This document shows positions 1 through 7,082 of a DNA stretch of 12,397 bases, piece by piece. Source of the stretch: Clostridiales bacterium (GTDB lineage Bacteria; Bacillota; Clostridia; Oscillospirales; CAG-272); NCBI GenBank assembly GCA_019415985.1, contig DXYE01000076.1, positions 1-12,397 of the forward strand, in the 5' to 3' direction. Below the pieces are notes generated by a model, which saw nothing but the letters and a program-made list of their open reading frames with translations, did not search any database and had not been told where the DNA came from. The first letter of the stretch is position 1. Each line of letters starts with the position of its first letter. A program made the translations under genes and the position numbers.

Positions 1-92
1 AAATTGAATAATTTTAAGATATTTCAAATTAAAACGCAAGTGTCAATTTTCTATGAACAAAAGCACTATGCACAAGAAAGGAAGTCATTGCT

Positions 93-394
93 ATGGTTAT
101 TCGGCAAGTGAAAGAAAAACAATGGGAGCAGGTTCAGCAGCAAATTTATGCCTGCGGCAAAGCCGTACCCCTATCCCTGTAACTGACCTCTCCCTAAGCT
201 GCGGCGGTATGGAGTACATTCTCCGAGTCCGGCCGACGCGCAAGCGCAAGCTCGCTGTGCTTCAGGCAATCGGCATCTCTCCAGACACGGCAGCTCCCGG
301 CGGCAAGCGTTACGAGCTGATCAAGGACGGGCTCATGCTTTCCGCTCTGCCCGAAATCATCCTTTATCAGGGCGGCTCCGTTTGCTCCGCGTAA
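93..394 (+). pseudogene. Unrecognised small gene, probably frameshifted
   Basis: I do not recognise this protein. A good Shine-Dalgarno (AAAGGAAG, 77-84) sits 8 bases before ATG 93. That frame encodes 29 residues (start MVIRQVKEKQWEQVQQQIY) and stops at 182. In the -1 frame, coding character continues with no stop from before 162 to TAA 392-394. It includes the stretch GISPDTAAPGGKRYELIKDG, and its codons end mostly in G or C, as in the neighbouring genes. Adding one C to the CCCC run at 168-171 would join the two into a product of about 100 residues. I infer a one-base deletion, a sequencing error, or less likely a programmed shift, since no canonical slippery heptamer is visible. Alternatively ATG 209 could start a separate 61-residue protein, but no clear ribosome binding site precedes it. 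An intrinsic terminator follows 13 bases after the stop, which supports a real transcription unit. Confidence 0.42.
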
Positions 395-407
395 GACCTA
401 CACACCC

Positions 408-436
408 AAAGGCCCGCAGCGGGCCTTTATTTTTTT
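408..436 (+). terminator. Rho-independent terminator after the 93-394 gene
   Basis: The stem AAAGGCCCG (408-416) pairs with CGGGCCTTT (420-428) around a 3-base loop, and a run of seven T follows (430-436). This is a textbook intrinsic terminator on the + strand, and it separates the left-edge gene from the DUF6125 gene. Confidence 0.93.
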
Positions 437-463
437 GCTGCGGTCCTTCTTTTGCGGTAACTG

Positions 464-492
464 TGGACAAACCGGCGATTTTCTGGTATATT
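464..492 (+). promoter_or_regulatory. Predicted sigma-A promoter of the DUF6125 gene
   Basis: TGGACA (464-469) and TATATT (487-492) are separated by exactly 17 bases. Transcription would begin near 499, leaving a leader of about 30 bases before ATG 532. The position, directly between a terminator and a gene with a good ribosome binding site, supports the call. Confidence 0.65.
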
Positions 493-531
493 TATATCAT
501 TATGGTAAAATCTGAAGAGGAGCGGATATCA

Positions 532-1098
532 ATGGCGAAGAACGAGAAATTAGAGGCCCTCAACCGGGACGAGCTGATCCGGCTTATAGAAATATATTCC
601 AAAAACTGGCTGGCCATGGACGGCGTCTGGTTTCAATCCGTCGAGCGAAAATACGGCATGGACGAGGCCATGTATCACGACGCGGAAGCATGGAAAATCT
701 TTACAGTTGTCGAAGCGCGCAGGATCAAGCAATTTCTGCGGCTGCCGGACCGTGCCGGACTCGAGGGACTCGCGGAGGCCCTCTCCCTCCGTTTCTATGC
801 AAACATCAACCAGGATGAAATCGCAATAAAGGACAACGCGCTGACGTACAGAACGCTCGAGTGTAGAGTTCAAAGCGCTCGGAGCCGCAAGCAGATGGCG
901 TTTCACCCCTGCAAAGCCGTCGGGCTCATCGAGTATTCGGAATTTGCCAGGGTTATCGACGACCGCATCGTCTGTTCATGTTTGAGCTGTTACCCGGACG
1001 TCACCGACGATTCCTGCTGCTGCGCGTGGCGCTTCGTTCTAAGAGACGAGGCGCGGCCGTTCTCCGGGATGACGGCTGAGTCTGGTGCTATACGCTGA
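532..1098 (+). CDS. DUF6125 family protein, function unknown
   Basis: The product has 188 residues. The sequence resembles what I recall of the DUF6125 family: an N-terminal helix with NWLAMDGVWFQSVERKYG (25-42), the segment EARRIKQFL (61-69), and a C-terminal cysteine-rich part with C127, C148, C150, C153 and C162-C164 just before AWRF. The Cys pattern could bind a metal or a cofactor, which is inference; no catalytic role is established to my knowledge. No signal peptide or membrane segment is visible, so it is probably cytosolic. ATG 532 is chosen because GAAGAGGAG (514-522) lies 9 bases upstream. ATG 502 is in frame but would sit almost on the predicted transcription start, and longer versions run back into the terminator. 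It has its own promoter and no clear terminator before nagA. Confidence 0.75.
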   Translation: MAKNEKLEALNRDELIRLIEIYSKNWLAMDGVWFQSVERKYGMDEAMYHDAEAWKIFTVVEARRIKQFLRLPDRAGLEGLAEALSLRFYANINQDEIAIKDNALTYRTLECRVQSARSRKQMAFHPCKAVGLIEYSEFARVIDDRIVCSCLSCYPDVTDDSCCCAWRFVLRDEARPFSGMTAESGAIR

Positions 1099-1133
1099 AA
1101 TTTGCGTTTACGTAAGGAATTTTCAAAAAAAAC

Positions 1134-1162
1134 TTGAAACCTATGCCGAGATATGGTAAAAT
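1134..1162 (+). promoter_or_regulatory. Predicted sigma-A promoter of nagA
   Basis: TTGAAA (1134-1139), a 17-base spacer and TAAAAT (1157-1162) match the sigma-A consensus closely. The bases TGG directly before the -10 box make it an extended -10 element. Transcription would start about 55 bases before the nagA start codon. I saw no clear cre or NagR-type operator in the leader, but a short degenerate one could be missed by eye. Confidence 0.75.
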
Positions 1163-1223
1163 ATTGTATTCTTAAACGTCTGATTCCCTCTCACATGGAC
1201 GAATGAAGGAGGATACCGCCGGT

Positions 1224-2369
1224 ATGGAGCTGTTGATTCGCGGCGATCTGATCTATTTTACAGAGGAAAAGGGCTTTAGGCCTGGTTGGATCCTTGTCCG
1301 GGACGGCCTGATTACAGGGACCGGCAAGGGGAACGCGGACAGCGCCGTCCCAGCCTGTGCGGACGTTTTGGATGCGGGGGGGCAGTATGTCGTCCCGGGT
1401 CTGGTGGATGTACACACGCACGGAAGAATCGGTTTTGATTTTACGGAGGCCTCTGTGGAGGAAATGCAGCGCATGCGGCGCTCCTACGCGCTGGACGGTG
1501 TGACGACGCTTCTGCCCACGCTCGCCTCCGCTCCTCTTGAGCAAATGCTCGGGGCCACGGACCGGATCCGCGCCGCAGGCTTTGACGGCATCCATATCGA
1601 GGGACGATACCTCAGCGAAGCGAGGCGAGGCGCGCACAAATCCGAGCTTCTTGCGCCGCCGGATCTCGATGAACTACGGCTTTTCCTGGAGCACATCGGG
1701 CCTTTGACCGCGCATTTCACGCTGGCGCCTGAACTCCCGGGTGGTGAAGCCTTCGTACGCGCGGCAACAGCTGCGGGCGCGACCGCTGCCCTCGGTCACT
1801 CCGATGCAACCTATGAGGAAGCCGTGGACGCTTTCTCTTACGGAATCACCGCTGTCACGCATCTTTTCAACGCGCTGCCCCCGCTGCATCATCGGAAGCC
1901 CGGTCCCGTCGGGGCTGCTCTGGCCGAAGGCGTTTTCATGGAGATCATATGCGATGGGTTCCATCTGCATCCGGCTGTGGTAAAAACAGTCTGGCAGGCT
2001 GTGCCAAAGGATAAGCTGGTACTGATTACAGATTCCCTGTCAGCCGCTCGCTGTGCCGACGGCGAATATCTGTTGGCAGGTCTGAAGGTGTTCGTCCGCA
2101 ACGGTCTGGCCACAAACGAGGAAGGGCATATTTCGGGCAGCACCATTTCGCTCTATGACGCGGTGCGGAATCTGATGCGCTTCTGCAGCGCTTCCCTTGC
2201 CGAGGTTCTCCCCTTTGTGACGATAAACCCGGCGCGAATGGTCGGGCTTGACCGTTCGGTTGGTTCCATCGAGGCGGGCAAGCGCGCAGATTTCTGCCTG
2301 ATCGATCCGAAATCGCTGGAAATTTCGCAGGTGGTCTCGCGCGGCGTTCGGCTCGACGGTCAGCTTTGA
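1224..2369 (+). CDS. nagA: N-acetylglucosamine-6-phosphate deacetylase
   Basis: This cytosolic amidohydrolase removes acetate from GlcNAc-6-P to give glucosamine-6-P, in amino-sugar catabolism and cell-wall recycling. The 381-residue length is normal for the family. Visible motifs in order are PGLVDVHTHG (58-67, metal ligands H64 and H66), GIHIEGRYL (122-130, ligand E126), LGHSDATYEEA (190-200, H192), THLFNALPPLHHRKPGPVGA (212-231, H213), DGFHLHP (244-250), ITD with catalytic D270, and a C-terminal NPARMVGL/GSIEAGKRAD block (335-356). HTH rather than the E. coli-type QxN suggests a two-metal enzyme like that of Bacillus. GR at 127-128 replaces the usual GP. ATG 1224 is preferred because AAGGAGG (1206-1212) lies 11 bases before it and inside the longer frame from 1203. 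No nagB or transporter gene is adjacent. Confidence 0.93.
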   Translation: MELLIRGDLIYFTEEKGFRPGWILVRDGLITGTGKGNADSAVPACADVLDAGGQYVVPGLVDVHTHGRIGFDFTEASVEEMQRMRRSYALDGVTTLLPTLASAPLEQMLGATDRIRAAGFDGIHIEGRYLSEARRGAHKSELLAPPDLDELRLFLEHIGPLTAHFTLAPELPGGEAFVRAATAAGATAALGHSDATYEEAVDAFSYGITAVTHLFNALPPLHHRKPGPVGAALAEGVFMEIICDGFHLHPAVVKTVWQAVPKDKLVLITDSLSAARCADGEYLLAGLKVFVRNGLATNEEGHISGSTISLYDAVRNLMRFCSASLAEVLPFVTINPARMVGLDRSVGSIEAGKRADFCLIDPKSLEISQVVSRGVRLDGQL

Positions 2370-2884
2370 GCGCTTCCGTAAAATCCACTGGATGCGCGGT
2401 CTTGCTGAAGGCAGCCGCTGCGCACCGATCTTATCTATTCTTCTCCTATAAGATCCCCCAAATTCGCCTTGTCGGCAGATATACATAAGGATATATAATG
2501 TCTGTATCCGTTCGAACGTCGCTTTTCTGATACAACTTGTCTATCATATCACTGTCATCCCGAACACAAAAGAAAAACGTCTGCACGGAATCAAACACCC
2601 ATTCCGTTTTCTCCTGTCTAAAATTTCATAAATTGGACAAACTCATGATGGAGCCCTCAACACGTTAACGGTCTCGGGGAAAGCGAATGAACATGCATAC
2701 GGCAGAATCATGGACTGCGCAACAAAAAATTACAAACGCCCCGGCTTATTTCTGAACTGAAGCTGCGCATCTTCGATGCCTGTGCGCAAACGGCGCCGTT
2801 TTCCGTTTTGTACCTTATGATACACATCTTGTCCCGTGGTCGGCCTGGCGTGCCAAGGTCTTTGCACATGCTGCAGAAGAAAGG
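2370..2884. other. Long gap without a confident gene
   Basis: These 515 bases hold no recognised gene, no classical intrinsic terminator, no T-box or SAM riboswitch consensus and no tRNA. Weak items are a coding-like minus-strand frame (2446-2598), listed separately, a very short + strand ORF (start 2500, 10 codons) behind AAGGAT, and an open frame from 2756 running into the DUF975 gene. A TATAAT at 2494-2499 has TTGTCG 19 bases upstream, which is a poor promoter. Confidence 0.6.
2446..2598 (-). CDS. Possible small or remnant ORF, unrecognised
   Basis: Read on the minus strand, a frame is open from 2625 to a TAG at 2448-2446. The only plausible upstream start is GTG at 2598-2596, with AGGAG 12 bases before it, giving 50 residues (for example MIDKLYQKSDVRTDTDIIY inside it). 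The composition looks protein-like, with acidic and aromatic residues and no low complexity, but I recognise nothing. It has no good promoter or ATG and opposes all neighbouring genes, so it may be a gene remnant or chance. Confidence 0.15.
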   Translation of the reverse strand: MFDSVQTFFFCVRDDSDMIDKLYQKSDVRTDTDIIYPYVYLPTRRIWGIL

Positions 2885-3901
2885 ATGGCTTTGCACAGCA
2901 AAAGCTCGGTGATGATCATGAAAAAAACAGAAAAGACAGAACAGGCACGGGCCGCAACAATTCCTGCGGGCCGTTGCGTGTACGCAGATGCGGCAGAAAG
3001 GCGGGCATACTTCAAGAGAGAAGCCCGGCAGACCCTGTTGACCGGCGGAAATTGGCTGCCTGTTATTTTTTCATTCCTCATCCTCATGTTTTTCACCGTC
3101 GGGATCAAATATCTGCATGAGACCGTGTTTTACACAGCGGAGCTGACAGGATACGCAGCTTATGCAGGACTGCGGCTCGACAGGCTGCTCCGTGTGAGCG
3201 GAGATATATTTCTGTTTTTCGGCGTATCGCCGCTGCTTCCCGGCATTTATGCATATCTTGCAGGCCTTTACATCTCCCGCGGGGTTACAGGCTCGGATAA
3301 AGCCATTCGGATCGGAGACATCTTTGCTTATTACAGCAGCTTTTCGGCACTTTGCGAGGCTTACCGTCTCGTTTTCGCATATATTTGGAAATTCGCCGCC
3401 GCGGCCGGCGTCGTTCGTCTGTTCCGTTCAGCTTGGATACAACTCGTACGCCCAAGCCGTACCGCGGTACCGGCTTTTCTCTTCACCCTGTCGGTCTGTG
3501 CCGTGGCAGCTCTTCTCATTTTTTTGATTATGCAAACAAGCTGCCTGTGGTATTGCGCCTGCTGCCGCCCTGGAAATTCTACGCTTCGTGACGCTCGAAG
3601 GGAAAGCGTCCAAATCCTGCGCGGTCACATGGCGGAAGCGATGATGCTCGTTCTGAGCTTCATGCTCTGGAGCGTTGTTTCCCTATTGACGGCCGGCGTA
3701 CTTCTGCTGTTTGCCGTTCCCTACTTTCTTCTCACGCATATCAGCTTTTGCTCCTATCTTTCCGCTGCAAAGGTGCATAAAAAGGCAGCGGCGGCAGACA
3801 GTGAAAGAGAAGCCGCCGGACATGCGGGCATACTGAGCGTCCCGAACGCAAAAGTCGATGGGACCGCGCAGGAGACGGAGAGACAGAAGCTCGGAACATA
3901 A
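2885..3901 (+). CDS. DUF975-like integral membrane protein
   Basis: The product has up to 338 residues and several hydrophobic segments: about 56-78, 108-130, 195-217 and a long pair at 252-285, with a possible one near 160-178. The C-terminal part SVQILRGHMAEAMMLVLSF (241-259), a further hydrophobic stretch and AVPYFLLTHISFCSYL (277-292) resembles the end of DUF975 proteins, which carry an S-x-x-L-x-x-G motif, an LSF-x-x-W stretch and a PY motif near the last helix. No function is established for that family. The tail after residue 297 is polar and probably cytoplasmic. The start is uncertain: ATG 2885 directly abuts AGAAAGG, TTG 2891 would be better spaced from it, and ATG 2912 or 2918 precede a Lys-rich stretch. 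The frame also stays open upstream to the stop at 2753. metG follows after 63 bases without a terminator. Confidence 0.68.
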   Translation: MALHSKSSVMIMKKTEKTEQARAATIPAGRCVYADAAERRAYFKREARQTLLTGGNWLPVIFSFLILMFFTVGIKYLHETVFYTAELTGYAAYAGLRLDRLLRVSGDIFLFFGVSPLLPGIYAYLAGLYISRGVTGSDKAIRIGDIFAYYSSFSALCEAYRLVFAYIWKFAAAAGVVRLFRSAWIQLVRPSRTAVPAFLFTLSVCAVAALLIFLIMQTSCLWYCACCRPGNSTLRDARRESVQILRGHMAEAMMLVLSFMLWSVVSLLTAGVLLLFAVPYFLLTHISFCSYLSAAKVHKKAAAADSEREAAGHAGILSVPNAKVDGTAQETERQKLGT

Positions 3902-3964
3902 AACGGGCGCTCAAATACAGCGACCAAAAGCAGAACTCACTTTACAGAAAGGGATGTCATTTGT

Positions 3965-5956
3965 ATGAAGCCAGAAGAAAAGGAGCAAAAGAATAAGTTT
4001 TACATTACCACCGCCATAGCTTATGCCTCGCGCAAGCCCCACATTGGAAATGTCTACGAAGCCATTCTGACAGACGCGGTCGCGCGCTTCCACCGTCTGA
4101 GGGGAGAGGATGTGTTTTTTCTAACCGGCACGGACGAGCACGGGCAGAAAATCGAGGAACTGGCAAGTGCACAGGGCATCACCCCGCAGGCTTATGTGGA
4201 CCGTATTGCGGGCGAGATTCGTTCCCTTTGGGATTTGATGAACATAAGCTACGACAAGTTTATCCGCACGACGGACCCGGAGCATCAGCGCACGGTACAG
4301 CATATTTTTAAAAGGCTGTATGAAAAGGGTGAGATCTACAAAAATGAATACGAGGGATGGTACTGTGTGCCGTGCGAATCCTTTTTTACCGAAACGCAGG
4401 TAAAGGACGGCTGCTGTCCGGACTGTGGCCGCAGCGTGAGTCGTACGAAAGAGGAGGCCTACTTCTTTCGGATGAGCGCCTATCAGGACCGTTTACTCAA
4501 ATACATCGAGGCGCATCCGGATTTTATCGTCCCGGAATCCCGCAGAAAGGAAATGATCAACAACTTTCTTGCGGTCGGACTGCAGGACCTGTGTGTCTCC
4601 CGTACATCCTTTTCGTGGGGCATTCCCGTCACTTTTGACGATCGGCATGTCATTTATGTTTGGGTGGATGCACTTTCTAATTATATCTCCGCGCTCGGAT
4701 ACGACGTGGACGAAGCAGGCGAGCTTTACCGCCGCTACTGGCCGGCGGATGTTCATGTTGTGGGTAAGGATATCATGCGTTTCCACACCATTTACTGGCC
4801 CATAATCCTGATGGCGCTCGGAGAGCCGCTTCCGAAGCAGGTTTTCGGTCATCCCTGGCTGCTCTTCGGTACGGATAAAATGAGCAAATCCAAGGGCAAC
4901 GTGCTATATGCCGACGAGCTTGCAGAGCGCTTCGGCGTGGACGGCGTCCGCTACTTCTGCCTGTCCGAAATGCCCTATGCGTCTGACGGCAATATCACGC
5001 CCGAAGCCCTTGTGACCCGCTACAATACGGATCTGGCTAACAATCTCGGAAATCTCGTCAGCCGCACAACGGCCATGACGAAAAAATACTATGCCGGAAC
5101 GGTTCCCGCGCCCGCGGCACCGAACCCCGAGGACGCCGCTCTGGATACGGATCTCCGCGCCTGTGCTGCGCAGGCGGCGGAGCGGTGTGACGCCTGCATG
5201 GAGACACTGCATGTGTCCGACGCGCTTGACGCGGTTTTCGATTTGTTCCGCCGTGCCAACAAGTACATCGACGAAACGCTGCCCTGGGCATTGGCTAAAG
5301 ACCCCGAAAAACGAGAGCGTCTGGGCACAGTGCTGTATAATCTTTTGGAGACGATACGTATAGGCGCCCGTCTGCTTGCACCGTTTCTGCCGCAGACCTC
5401 CGAGAAGATCATGAGGCAGCTCGGAACCGACGTCGCATCATTTTCCTTCGGCGCACTGAAGCCGGGCGGCATTCTCGGAGAATCCGCCGCTCTGTTTGCC
5501 AGACTCGATGAAAAGGAAACGGTCAAGGCTTTCACGCCTGCGGAAGCTTCGGAAAGCCGGCAATCTGAGCCCACCCCGCCGAAAACGGAAGCAGCCGGTA
5601 AAAAGGAAAAGACCTTCAAAGACGCGGAAAAGCTGCCGCTCATCAACATCGATGCTTTTATGCAGTGCGAGCTCCGCGCCGCGCGCGTGTTATCCTGCGA
5701 GCCCGTTCCGAAATCCGAAAAGCTGCTGAAGCTCGAGCTGGATCTTGGGTCCGAGCGGAGGCAGGTGGTTTCCGGCATCGCCAAATGGTACGGCCCGGAA
5801 CAATTGATCGGAAAAATGGTAGCCATGGTGGCGAATCTGAAGCCGGCAAAGCTCTGCGGTGTGGAAAGTCAGGGAATGATCCTCGCCTCCGGCGAAGATA
5901 AGGTCCGCGTGCTTTTTCTCGAGGACGGAACCACGCCCGGAGAACGCATCCGCTGA
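3965..5956 (+). CDS. metG: Methionyl-tRNA synthetase
   Basis: This cytosolic enzyme charges tRNA-Met with methionine, using ATP, for both initiation and elongation. The 663 residues are full length for the type with a C-terminal tRNA-binding domain. The catalytic Rossmann fold opens with ITTAIAYASRKPHIGN (14-29), where HIGN is the HIGH motif. A zinc knuckle lies at C134, C137, C151 and C154. KMSKS is intact at 305-309, followed by the anticodon-binding helical domain (about 345-490), a charged linker (about 520-555) and an EMAP-like OB fold (about 560-663) with CELRAARV and SQGMILAS. ATG 3965 is preceded by AAAGGG (3948-3953), 11 bases upstream. The upstream membrane-protein gene is 63 bases away, so the two are probably co-transcribed. 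No T-box fits in this short gap. Confidence 0.98.
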   Translation: MKPEEKEQKNKFYITTAIAYASRKPHIGNVYEAILTDAVARFHRLRGEDVFFLTGTDEHGQKIEELASAQGITPQAYVDRIAGEIRSLWDLMNISYDKFIRTTDPEHQRTVQHIFKRLYEKGEIYKNEYEGWYCVPCESFFTETQVKDGCCPDCGRSVSRTKEEAYFFRMSAYQDRLLKYIEAHPDFIVPESRRKEMINNFLAVGLQDLCVSRTSFSWGIPVTFDDRHVIYVWVDALSNYISALGYDVDEAGELYRRYWPADVHVVGKDIMRFHTIYWPIILMALGEPLPKQVFGHPWLLFGTDKMSKSKGNVLYADELAERFGVDGVRYFCLSEMPYASDGNITPEALVTRYNTDLANNLGNLVSRTTAMTKKYYAGTVPAPAAPNPEDAALDTDLRACAAQAAERCDACMETLHVSDALDAVFDLFRRANKYIDETLPWALAKDPEKRERLGTVLYNLLETIRIGARLLAPFLPQTSEKIMRQLGTDVASFSFGALKPGGILGESAALFARLDEKETVKAFTPAEASESRQSEPTPPKTEAAGKKEKTFKDAEKLPLINIDAFMQCELRAARVLSCEPVPKSEKLLKLELDLGSERRQVVSGIAKWYGPEQLIGKMVAMVANLKPAKLCGVESQGMILASGEDKVRVLFLEDGTTPGERIR

Positions 5957-5957
5957 G

Positions 5958-5996
5958 CGCATTCACCAGACTCAGGGGTTTGAGTGTTCAAATGCG
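5958..5996 (+). other. Hairpin after metG without a T run
   Basis: CGCATT (5958-5963) pairs with AATGCG (5991-5996), and inside it ACTCA (5970-5974) pairs with TGAGT (5981-5985). The structure begins two bases after the metG stop. No T run follows, so it is not a classical terminator. It could be an mRNA 3'-end stabiliser or processing site, which is inference. Confidence 0.35.
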
Positions 5997-6120
5997 TAAT
6001 AGGCAGTAAATCTACATGACAGCGTATGCATGGGTATAGAAGACGGCAGGGCCGCGTACGGCGCAATTCCGTGTTCCGCATGTTAAAGCCGTGACTTTCG
6101 TAAAGAAAAGAGCATCTTAT

Positions 6121-6222
6121 ATGTATGCAGGCGGTAAAACGTACCTTGTTTCCGAATATACCGTTATATCGTCTGCACAGAAAAAATATGTATACAGCCG
6201 GCGTATTTCCGCCTGCTGCTGA
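6121..6222 (+). CDS. Possible 33-residue peptide upstream of tatD
   Basis: ATG 6121 opens 33 codons (from MYAGGKTYLVSEYTVISS to a C-terminal CC). The upstream AAGAAAAGAG is only a weak ribosome binding site, 8 bases away. The ORF ends 47 bases before the tatD start. Nothing in it is recognised; it could be a chance frame or a small upstream peptide. Confidence 0.15.
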   Translation: MYAGGKTYLVSEYTVISSAQKKYVYSRRISACC

Positions 6223-6269
6223 ATACCGGGTCGGTCCTCAGCCGTTCCGAAGGAAGGGGGCGTAAGCAA

Positions 6270-7082
6270 TTGGATTATCTGAAGATCAGAAGGAGACATA
6301 TTTTCGATTCCCACACACATTATGACGATGTCAGATACGAGGAGGATCCCTCTATTCCTTCGCGGGACGAGCTGCTGCAGACGTTGTTCGAGCAGGAGGT
6401 TAAGCTGATATTGAATGCGGGGACCAATCTCGATTCCTCCCGAAAAAGCCTTGCGCTGGCCGAAAAATATCCCGGGATGTATGCTGCGGTAGGCATTCAC
6501 CCTCACGATGCGGAGAATATAGAGGATGACCTGGATGCGCTCCGCAGCCTCAGAGAGCTTCTGTATCACGAAAAAGCAGTGGCTATCGGAGAAATCGGCC
6601 TGGATTTTCATTATGACTTCTCAGATAGAGCCATGCAGTTAAAATGGTTTGAACTGCAAATGGAACTGGCTTCCCGTACCGGTTATCCCGTCGTCATTCA
6701 CGACAGAGAGGCCCACGGCATCTGTATGGATATGATCCGGCAGTTTCCCCGGGTCCGCGGGGTCGTTCACAGCTACAGTGGAAGTGCGGAAATGGCAAAA
6801 GAACTGATACGCCTGGGCTATTACATTTCCGTTTCCGGCGTTGTTACGTTTAAAAACGCGGGCAGGATACTCGAGGTGGTAAAAGCTGTCCCCATCGAAA
6901 GAATCCTCATCGAGACAGACTGTCCGTATATGACGCCTCATCCGTTCCGCGGAAGAATCAATCACAGCGGTTATGTCAAGTACATAGCAAAAACAGTGGC
7001 GAAGCTGAAAGAAATGGAATATGTGGATGTGTGCGACATAACCTGCTCCAATGCCTGCTCACTGTTTGGAATCGAGCAGTAA
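6270..7082 (+). CDS. tatD: TatD family metal-dependent DNase
   Basis: TatD enzymes are TIM-barrel metal hydrolases with 3'-5' exonuclease activity on DNA and RNA, linked to DNA repair and nucleic-acid quality control in the cytosol. All expected ligands are present in the 270-residue product: FDSHTHYDD (12-20, H15 and H17), GEIGLDFHYD (107-116, E108), VIHDREAH (142-149, H144), VVHSYSGS (165-172, H167) and ETDCPYMTPHPFRG (215-228, D217). The start is TTG 6270, since AAGGAAGGGGG lies 9 bases upstream and no ATG occurs before the first metal motif. The metG-tatD order is common in Firmicutes, but the usual next genes rnmV and ksgA are absent here. B. subtilis yabD is the counterpart. Confidence 0.96.
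   Translation: MDYLKIRRRHIFDSHTHYDDVRYEEDPSIPSRDELLQTLFEQEVKLILNAGTNLDSSRKSLALAEKYPGMYAAVGIHPHDAENIEDDLDALRSLRELLYHEKAVAIGEIGLDFHYDFSDRAMQLKWFELQMELASRTGYPVVIHDREAHGICMDMIRQFPRVRGVVHSYSGSAEMAKELIRLGYYISVSGVVTFKNAGRILEVVKAVPIERILIETDCPYMTPHPFRGRINHSGYVKYIAKTVAKLKEMEYVDVCDITCSNACSLFGIEQ

Larger units (their letters stand above)
5957..6269. other. Gap between metG and tatD
   Basis: These 313 bases hold a two-part hairpin directly after the metG stop and one 33-codon ORF candidate (6121-6222), both listed separately. I see no T-run terminator and no convincing promoter, so transcription from metG into tatD remains possible. Confidence 0.5.

Noticed and set aside
53..394. 113-codon ORF starting at ATG 53
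   Set aside because: Its first part is out of phase with the better-supported frame starting at 93 and lacks a ribosome binding site; only the part after about 162 looks coding.
3459..3470. Perfect palindrome GTACCGCGGTAC, resembling a T-box GGTACCGCG on the minus strand
   Set aside because: It lies within the DUF975-like coding region, and no other T-box elements or minus-strand gene accompany it.
5986..5996. GTTCAAATGC resembling a tRNA T-loop
   Set aside because: No cloverleaf can be built around it: acceptor and anticodon stems are missing.
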